Shown one piece after another: positions 31,875 through 38,159 of a stretch of 38,159 nucleotides of DNA (its first letter is position 1; each line of letters begins with the position of its first letter). The notes under the pieces are model-generated. The model searched no databases and was not told the origin of the DNA. It saw only the letters and a list, made by a program, of their open reading frames with translations. The DNA comes from JAGXTF01 sp038317095 (GTDB lineage: Bacteria; Bacteroidota; Bacteroidia; NS11-12g; UBA955): contig JBBQBB010000032.1 in assembly GCA_038317095.1 (NCBI GenBank), forward strand, positions 1-38,159, in the 5' to 3' direction. Both the position numbers and the translations under genes were made by a program.

Positions 31875-34800
31875 ATGAAACACGTTAATATGAAGAACAA
31901 TTCTGCCTTTGTCTACAGGGTATCATTGTTATTGGCAGTGCTATTAGCCAGCCAAGTAAGCAAAGCCCAAATTACAGGCGCCGTATTTAGAGACTTTAAC
32001 GGAAATGGAACGCAACAAACCGCCAGTCCCATGACAGAACCGTTGCAGCAAGGGGTAATAGTGAATATATTCAATGCAAGTGATCAAATCATTGCATCAT
32101 TCACAACTACTTCTGCTTCTGCACCAAATTACAGTATTCCATCATCCGGTTCTGCTTATAACGGCATAGCAGGTTCAAATACGGGTTTTGCTGCATCTGG
32201 CACCGCAACTAGGGTAGAATATGTGATCCCTGCATCTTCTTCAGTGGCTTGTAATTTGGGTTCAACTTTTGAATTTTCAGCTTTGGCTGGCGTTAGTTAT
32301 GGAACCAATGTGCGATTTGTAACTGCAGGTGCTGGAGCTACCAATATTAATTATGCTTTGTTTAATCCTTCTGAGTATGTAAAAAATAGCAGTCCCAACG
32401 TTTTGACCTATTTTTCCTACGCTGGCGATCCGCTATCGACTGCGGGCGCAGCCGGGACTAAAGCTTTTGATCGCAGTTCAATTGCACGGTATGCCTATAC
32501 ATCCACAGGTGGACCTACATTGCCCACAACATTTATAGAGGCTCAATATATAGGCAGTACCTACGGCATAGCCTATAGCAAACAATCTGCCCGCGGTTTT
32601 AGTGCTGCGTATTTGCAGCACTATATTGGTCTAGGCCCTTTAGGTAGCGGCGGTATTTACAAATTTGACACAACCCTGCCGAATGCCAACGCCAACTTTT
32701 ATGATTTGGATGCCAATGGCTTTCCCACCCGCAGTTCGGGTCGTCCTTTTGGTTCGGGTGCAGCGAATTCTTATGTTGTAAATTCATCAACGTCTTTAAG
32801 CTACCAGGGTTCAACAAATACAAACACATTGGAACCAGAGGGTTTAAGTGTTGTTGGTTCAAACTCTGCCAGAGGTTTAGCCACATTGGTAGGATCACCA
32901 AATGCGGATCCATCTGTGGTAGGTCAAATTGGCATTGTAGGATTGGGAGACCTTGATATTTCTGATGATGGAAACTTTCTGTATACCGTTAATTTATATG
33001 ATCGAAAGGTTTATAAACTTACTTTGAATGACCCAAAAAACCCTACAAGTGTTACTGCTGTTTCATCTTTTACTATTCCGAATCCTCCAAAACGCAGCAC
33101 TGCGCCAAGCGGTTCAGCTTCGGGCGCATACAGCAGCACATATACTGGTGGTTCCGACGGAACGGGTTTTTATGATGGCACGCTGGGCGTGCAAAGACCC
33201 TTTGCATTAAAGCCTTACCGGGGTAAGTTGTATATTGGAACGGTAACAACGGGGGAAAAAGGTGGATCTACTACTACAGATAATAACGCCGGAAATCCTG
33301 AATTTACGGACTTATGGGCTTATGTATGGGAGTTTGACCCAAATACTGGTACTTTTAACACTACCCCAGTTTTACAAATGCCACTTAATTACAATAAAGG
33401 AACCAATTCAGATGGAATTAATGAAACTTGGAGGGTATGGGATTTGGATTTGTCGGCAAGCACAGGTGGGTGTTGTAATCTAAGACATAATTCGCAGCCA
33501 ATGTTTACGGATATAGAATTCGATCCAATAGATGGTTCTATGATTTTGTCCATTAGAGACCGAAATGGTGATCAACTTAAATATTTACAATTTCTATTGG
33601 ACGGCACAGGAACTGTAGGTGGATGGGCGTACGGAGATATGCTTAGGGCTTATAAAAACCCAACGGGTTGCCTATTTGAATTGGAAAAGAACGGAAAGGA
33701 AGGACCCTCCAGTTCGAAAGCGGCAACAATTGGCGTTGGTAACGGAGGTGGACCTGGAGGTGGAGAATTTTATTATGATGACAATTGTTGTCCAAACAAT
33801 CACTTGAATCTCTCTGCTGGTTCATTGGCAATATTGCCAGGAAGAAATGAAATTCTTTCAACTTTTGCTGACCCAACGAATTTTTGGTCAAATGGTTGGA
33901 GAAGGCTGAGCAATACGAATGGCAGTCTAGTAGCGCAGTTTGAAGCTTACAATAACGCTACGGCAGGAACTGCAGGTAAATCTGCTGGAATGGGAGATAT
34001 AGAATTAATAGGAGCCGAGGCGCCTACAGAAATTGGAAATAGGGTTTGGAATGATGCCAATGGTGATGGCATACAAAATGCGAACGAATCTGGCATAGCT
34101 GGTGTGCTGCTTGAATTGGTAGATGGCACAGGGGCGGCTGTAGATAGTGACCCTGTAACTGCGGGTGTGCAAGCTACTCTTGTAACTACAGATGCCAATG
34201 GCAATTGGTTTTTAACCAGTGCAACTGGAACAGATGCAACAGGTATAAATTATGGTATCGCTTTTATAAATAGCACCCTCTACAGAGTGCGTTTGGCAAC
34301 AACCGGGGCTGGCAATGATTGGGATCCTACTGCGGATGGCGGAGCTGGGGGTCCTAGGGCTGGTGGAAATTTAGTGGGTCTAGGAATTACTTTAAACGGA
34401 ATTTCCGGTAACGGAGCTGCTGGTTTCAGTGACAACGATGCAGTCATGCTTTCTTCAATCCCTCAAATTACTTTTACCACCGGGGCAGCAGGAGAAAATA
34501 ACCACAATTTAGATATGGGTTTCCGACTTTCTAGTTTGGGTGATTTTGTATGGCGTGATGACAATAAAGATGGAAATCAAGATGCTGGAGAACCGGGAGT
34601 GGCTGGAATTCAGGTGGAATTGTATTCTGATTACAACAATGACGGTGATTTTTTAGATGCAGGTGAGAATATCCCATCCGCAACCACAACCACCGATGCT
34701 TATGGTGCATACAGGTTTAAAAATTTAGAACCCTTAAAATACCAAGTTAGGTTTGCTTTGCCACCCAATTATATTTTTACTCCCCAAACCAATGCAGTTG

Positions 34801-37800
34801 ACAATACGAACGGAACGCAAACCAAAGCACTCGGAAGTGATCCAATTGCTTCAACCGGATTTACTTACTCTATTAATATAAGTGCTGGAGAAGAAGAATT
34901 AAACATAGATGCGGGTATTTATTTTGAAGCACCCCCTGTTTTAGCATCAGTGGGCGACTACGTTTGGTTGGATTTAAATAGCAACGGCACCCAAAATACA
35001 GGTGAGCCAGGCGTAAGTGGCGTAGTAGTGAGTCTTTATAACAGTGTTGGAACTGTTGTTGCTACAACATTAACCGATGTAAACGGTTTGTATTTATTTA
35101 CAACGGTTACACCTGCTTCCAATTATAAGGTAGGTTTCAGTTTGCCTTCGGGTATGGTTTTCACCACGCAAAGTGGTGTAATAACTGTGGCAGACAATAG
35201 CGATGCAATTACAACTGCAGGAGTTAACTTTGGAAAAAGTGGTGCATTTAACGTGCTTGCTGCTGATGTTATTCGATACATTGACGCAGGCATTGTACCT
35301 CAAACTTCAACAAAATCAAGTTTAGGTGATTATGTGTGGGAAGATCTAAACCGCGACGGAAAGCAAGATGCTGGCGAGCCAGGTATTGCAGGAGTCACAG
35401 TAGATTTAATGGACAATACTGGAATAAATGTTTTAGTGAGCACTGTAACAGATGCCTTGGGGTTTTATACATTTAACGATTTATCTTCCGCTATTTATTT
35501 TGTAAAATTCACAGCTCCCGTCGGTTATACTGTTTCTGCAAAAAACCAAGGATCAAATATCGCGGTAGATAGCGATATGGATCCAACAACTGGATTGTCT
35601 TACAATGTAAATTTAGATCCTGGGGCGCGCATTAGTACTATAGATGCGGGAATGTATAAAACCGCTGCGGTAGGCTCTTTGGCCAATTTGGGTGATTATG
35701 TTTGGTTTGATTATGACCGCGACGGAATCCAAGACGCTACAGAAACAGGGGTAGGTGGTGTTGTTGTTAATTTGTTAAATAGCAGTGGAAGCATAATTGC
35801 GACAACTATGACCGACGTCATTGGATTTTACAAATTTGTAAATTTGACACCTGCAGTATATAGTATACAATTTACCAATTTACCGAGTGGATTTGCCTTT
35901 ACTGGCAAGGATTTGGGTGGTAACGATGCCATAGATAGTGATGCAGACCCAGCCAATGGAAAAACAGCACAGGTAACTTTGGCTGCTGGTGATAATAATG
36001 TTAGCTTAGATGCAGGATTGTTAAAAGGTTTACCTGCGGGTAAAGGTTCTTTGGGAAATAGGGTTTGGTATGATTTAAATAACAATGGCCTTCAAGAGAC
36101 TGGGGAAGCAGGAACTTCTGGCGTGGTAGTTACGCTTAAAACGGCAGGCGCAGATGGAATCCAGGGCAATGGCGATGATGTTACCATTGCTTCAACCGCC
36201 ACCAACGCATTGGGAGAATATATATTTACCAGCCTGAACGCAGAAAACTATTATGTAACTTTTAGCAATTTAACAATTGCAGCACCAGGATATTCTGCAA
36301 CGGTTCAAAATGCAGGTACGAATGATGCAATAGATAGCGATGGTGGTGCTATTAGCGCTGGCGCTAGTGTTACCGGATTATATAGCTTAGCGCAAGGAGA
36401 AGACAATATGACCGTTGATTTGGGTGTTTTTAAATCAGCCGTAAATACCATTGGAAATTATGTATGGTTTGATATAAACGCTAACGGAGTTCAAGACCCT
36501 GCAACTGAGCCTGGGGTTCAAGGGGTAATGGTAACTTTGTTGGATGTGTCTGGGAATGTTTTTGACAATGATGTAACTACTACCGGTGTGCAACCTTTGG
36601 TTACCGTTACAGATGCTTCTGGTTATTACGTATTTACGAATTTGGCAAATGGTTCTTATGCGGTAATGTTCAGCAATTTGCCATCCGGTTTTAATTTTAC
36701 AGCAGCTAATGCGGGTGCAAATGACGCAATTGATAGCGATCCTAGTATACTTACAGGCAAAACCGCAGCTTTAACTGTGAATGCAACAACCCCAGCTGGA
36801 ACGCCAAGAACGGACATTTCATTTGATGCAGGTATTGTAACAACCACTGCCGCTTTGGGAAATTTTGTATGGGAAGATAAAAATGGAGATGGATTGCAAG
36901 ATGCTGGTGAACCTGGCATTTCTGGGGTGACCGTAACATTATACACTGGCGCTGGCTCTACACCACTGGCAACTGTAATAACGGATCAAAATGGGTTGTA
37001 CTTTTTCCCCAATTTAACACCTGGAACGTATAAAGTTGGGTTTACAACCATACCCTCTAATATGGAGTTTACGCTTAAAGATGTCGTAGGAACGGACGCA
37101 ACAGACAGCGATGTAGATCCAGCAACGGGTTTAACTGGCACTTATACACTTGCCGCAGGTGCTGTAAATCTTACAGTGGACGCAGGCGTGCGACAACCCA
37201 TCACTGCTACCGTGGGAGATTATGTTTGGAATGATATCAATACAGATGGAATTCAAAATGCAGGCGAAGCCCCTATTCCAGGTGTAATTGCTGCATTATG
37301 GACATCGGGGGTAGATGGAATTCAAAACAACGGAAGTGGTGATGATATAATTTTGGGGGCTGCAATTACCAACGGAAATGGTTATTATTTAATTACCAAT
37401 GTTACACCAGGTAGTGGTTATTATGTGATTTTCTCTGCAAAACCAACTGGAAACTACACTCTAGTAGCGGTTGGTGGAACCAGTGGCACAAACAATAGTA
37501 AAGCGAGCAGCTCAGGCATTACCAATACATTTACATTGGGCGCTGGCGGCTTGGTTTTAAATCTAGATGCGGGCATTAACAATTTGGTGCCGCTTCCAGT
37601 TAATTTCATTGCCATGAATTGCGAATCTTTAAAAACAGGCACTAGAATTAGTTGGACAACTGCCGATGAAACAGATATACAGAGTTTCGAAATACAGCGT
37701 GCTTTAGGCAATTCGTGGATTTCAATTGCAACCCAAAATGCAAAGGGAGGCATAGATGGCAACCACTATGCGGTTATTGATAAGAATACTGAAAACAAGG

Positions 37801-38138
37801 TTCAAGTTTATCGCATCGTTGTTCTTAACAAAAATGGCAATCTTTCCGTCGATGCAAATTGCAAAAGTATGCTATCAGACAATACAGGTAGCGGCGTGCA
37901 AGTAGTTCCAAACCCTACCACGGGTATGATATATGTAATAGTGAATGCCACTGAAGCTGGAAGCGCCAACATAGAATTGTTAAACCTTGGTGGTCAAAAA
38001 TTAATTGAAGGCAATTGGAATATGATGGAGGGTAGAAATCAAGTGATGATTAATATGAGTCAGTTACCATCAGGCACATACATAGTTAAGACCATTACAA
38101 ACGGAATTACTTATCACAATAAAATTATTAAACAGTAA
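31875..38138 (+). CDS. Giant SdrD-B-repeat surface protein with T9SS sorting domain
   Basis: 2087 residues. A signal peptide (to about residue 32, …QVSKAQ) is followed by a first SdrD-B-like unit (ITGAVFRDFNGNGTQQ), then a non-repetitive part to about 715 that looks propeller-like (DLDISDDGNFLYTVNLYDRKVYKL) and has two vicinal cysteine pairs (533-534 and 638-639). Nine SdrD-B/Cna-B-type repeats begin near residues 721, 889, 1027, 1151, 1273, 1394, 1527, 1662 and 1781, each opening with G-[DN]-x-V-W-x-D-x-[ND]-x-[DN]-G-x-Q and E-x-G-x-x-G-V; the D-x-N-x-D-G loops probably bind calcium. After a linker domain (LPVNFIAMNCES…), residues about 2009-2087 form a type A T9SS sorting domain (VVPNPTTGMIYV … LPSGTYIVKTITNG). 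It is probably exported to the cell surface for adhesion. Confidence 0.92.
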   Translation: MKHVNMKNNSAFVYRVSLLLAVLLASQVSKAQITGAVFRDFNGNGTQQTASPMTEPLQQGVIVNIFNASDQIIASFTTTSASAPNYSIPSSGSAYNGIAGSNTGFAASGTATRVEYVIPASSSVACNLGSTFEFSALAGVSYGTNVRFVTAGAGATNINYALFNPSEYVKNSSPNVLTYFSYAGDPLSTAGAAGTKAFDRSSIARYAYTSTGGPTLPTTFIEAQYIGSTYGIAYSKQSARGFSAAYLQHYIGLGPLGSGGIYKFDTTLPNANANFYDLDANGFPTRSSGRPFGSGAANSYVVNSSTSLSYQGSTNTNTLEPEGLSVVGSNSARGLATLVGSPNADPSVVGQIGIVGLGDLDISDDGNFLYTVNLYDRKVYKLTLNDPKNPTSVTAVSSFTIPNPPKRSTAPSGSASGAYSSTYTGGSDGTGFYDGTLGVQRPFALKPYRGKLYIGTVTTGEKGGSTTTDNNAGNPEFTDLWAYVWEFDPNTGTFNTTPVLQMPLNYNKGTNSDGINETWRVWDLDLSASTGGCCNLRHNSQPMFTDIEFDPIDGSMILSIRDRNGDQLKYLQFLLDGTGTVGGWAYGDMLRAYKNPTGCLFELEKNGKEGPSSSKAATIGVGNGGGPGGGEFYYDDNCCPNNHLNLSAGSLAILPGRNEILSTFADPTNFWSNGWRRLSNTNGSLVAQFEAYNNATAGTAGKSAGMGDIELIGAEAPTEIGNRVWNDANGDGIQNANESGIAGVLLELVDGTGAAVDSDPVTAGVQATLVTTDANGNWFLTSATGTDATGINYGIAFINSTLYRVRLATTGAGNDWDPTADGGAGGPRAGGNLVGLGITLNGISGNGAAGFSDNDAVMLSSIPQITFTTGAAGENNHNLDMGFRLSSLGDFVWRDDNKDGNQDAGEPGVAGIQVELYSDYNNDGDFLDAGENIPSATTTTDAYGAYRFKNLEPLKYQVRFALPPNYIFTPQTNAVDNTNGTQTKALGSDPIASTGFTYSINISAGEEELNIDAGIYFEAPPVLASVGDYVWLDLNSNGTQNTGEPGVSGVVVSLYNSVGTVVATTLTDVNGLYLFTTVTPASNYKVGFSLPSGMVFTTQSGVITVADNSDAITTAGVNFGKSGAFNVLAADVIRYIDAGIVPQTSTKSSLGDYVWEDLNRDGKQDAGEPGIAGVTVDLMDNTGINVLVSTVTDALGFYTFNDLSSAIYFVKFTAPVGYTVSAKNQGSNIAVDSDMDPTTGLSYNVNLDPGARISTIDAGMYKTAAVGSLANLGDYVWFDYDRDGIQDATETGVGGVVVNLLNSSGSIIATTMTDVIGFYKFVNLTPAVYSIQFTNLPSGFAFTGKDLGGNDAIDSDADPANGKTAQVTLAAGDNNVSLDAGLLKGLPAGKGSLGNRVWYDLNNNGLQETGEAGTSGVVVTLKTAGADGIQGNGDDVTIASTATNALGEYIFTSLNAENYYVTFSNLTIAAPGYSATVQNAGTNDAIDSDGGAISAGASVTGLYSLAQGEDNMTVDLGVFKSAVNTIGNYVWFDINANGVQDPATEPGVQGVMVTLLDVSGNVFDNDVTTTGVQPLVTVTDASGYYVFTNLANGSYAVMFSNLPSGFNFTAANAGANDAIDSDPSILTGKTAALTVNATTPAGTPRTDISFDAGIVTTTAALGNFVWEDKNGDGLQDAGEPGISGVTVTLYTGAGSTPLATVITDQNGLYFFPNLTPGTYKVGFTTIPSNMEFTLKDVVGTDATDSDVDPATGLTGTYTLAAGAVNLTVDAGVRQPITATVGDYVWNDINTDGIQNAGEAPIPGVIAALWTSGVDGIQNNGSGDDIILGAAITNGNGYYLITNVTPGSGYYVIFSAKPTGNYTLVAVGGTSGTNNSKASSSGITNTFTLGAGGLVLNLDAGINNLVPLPVNFIAMNCESLKTGTRISWTTADETDIQSFEIQRALGNSWISIATQNAKGGIDGNHYAVIDKNTENKVQVYRIVVLNKNGNLSVDANCKSMLSDNTGSGVQVVPNPTTGMIYVIVNATEAGSANIELLNLGGQKLIEGNWNMMEGRNQVMINMSQLPSGTYIVKTITNGITYHNKIIKQ

Positions 38139-38159
38139 AAATAAAGTATAAAAAGGAGC
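38139..38159. other. Window end after the surface protein gene
   Basis: The last 21 bases are non-coding. They end in AAAAAGGAGC, which could be the ribosome-binding site of a following plus-strand gene, but nothing more can be said. Confidence 0.2.

Overview
The window looks like the chromosome of a gliding/T9SS-type Bacteroidota, probably an environmental member of the Flavobacteriia/Sphingobacteriia/Chitinophagia group. Evidence: a type IX secretion C-terminal sorting domain on a 2087-residue surface protein, a DUF5103 T9SS plug-type protein, a bacterial GGGP synthase, the RDD/SpoIIM/DUF4129/DUF4350/MoxR/DUF58 neighbourhood, moderate A+T content, almost no Shine-Dalgarno sites, and repeated TAnnTTTG promoter -7 elements. 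No tRNA, rRNA, CRISPR or prophage was seen.

Layout. 1-3.2 kb: minus-strand TIGR00266/AIM24 protein, two small membrane proteins and a fumarylacetoacetate-hydrolase (FAH) family enzyme. 3.3-4.9 kb: a dead IS1634-family insertion sequence (two nonsense codons, two frameshifts, terminal inverted repeats still visible). 5.0-12.0 kb: a divergent RDD gene and a tightly overlapping plus-strand operon of a SpoIIM fusion, DUF4129, DUF4350, MoxR and DUF58, followed closely by an RmlD-type reductase. 12.9-15.5 kb: minus-strand DUF2752, CCC-motif-like membrane protein, AlbA_2 protein and M16 peptidase. 15.6-19.9 kb: plus-strand DHH phosphoesterase, tandem FKBP-like protein, dTDP-glucose 4,6-dehydratase and DUF5103 protein. 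19.9-23.3 kb: minus-strand operon of polyprenyl synthase, biotin carrier, TPM protein and a GT39-like glycosyltransferase. 23.4-25.9 kb: thioredoxin-like lipoprotein, two unknown proteins, GGGP synthase. 26.2-29.5 kb: the B12-dependent ribonucleotide reductase NrdJ. 29.5-30.7 kb: three neighbouring decayed genes. 30.8-38.1 kb: an outer-membrane barrel protein and the giant SdrD-B-repeat T9SS cargo.

How things fit together. The MoxR ATPase and the vWA-type DUF58 protein probably work with the membrane proteins of the same operon at the cell envelope. RmlD, RfbB and the GT39-like enzyme point to surface glycan synthesis. The polyprenyl synthase and GGGP synthase point to isoprenoid lipids. DUF5103 and the SdrD-repeat protein are parts of, or clients of, the type IX secretion route.

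The most notable general signal is regulatory. Exact TAnnTTTG elements sit only 4-10 nt before the start codons of seven genes, with one-mismatch versions before at least six more. This implies very short or absent 5' leaders and corrects several gene starts.
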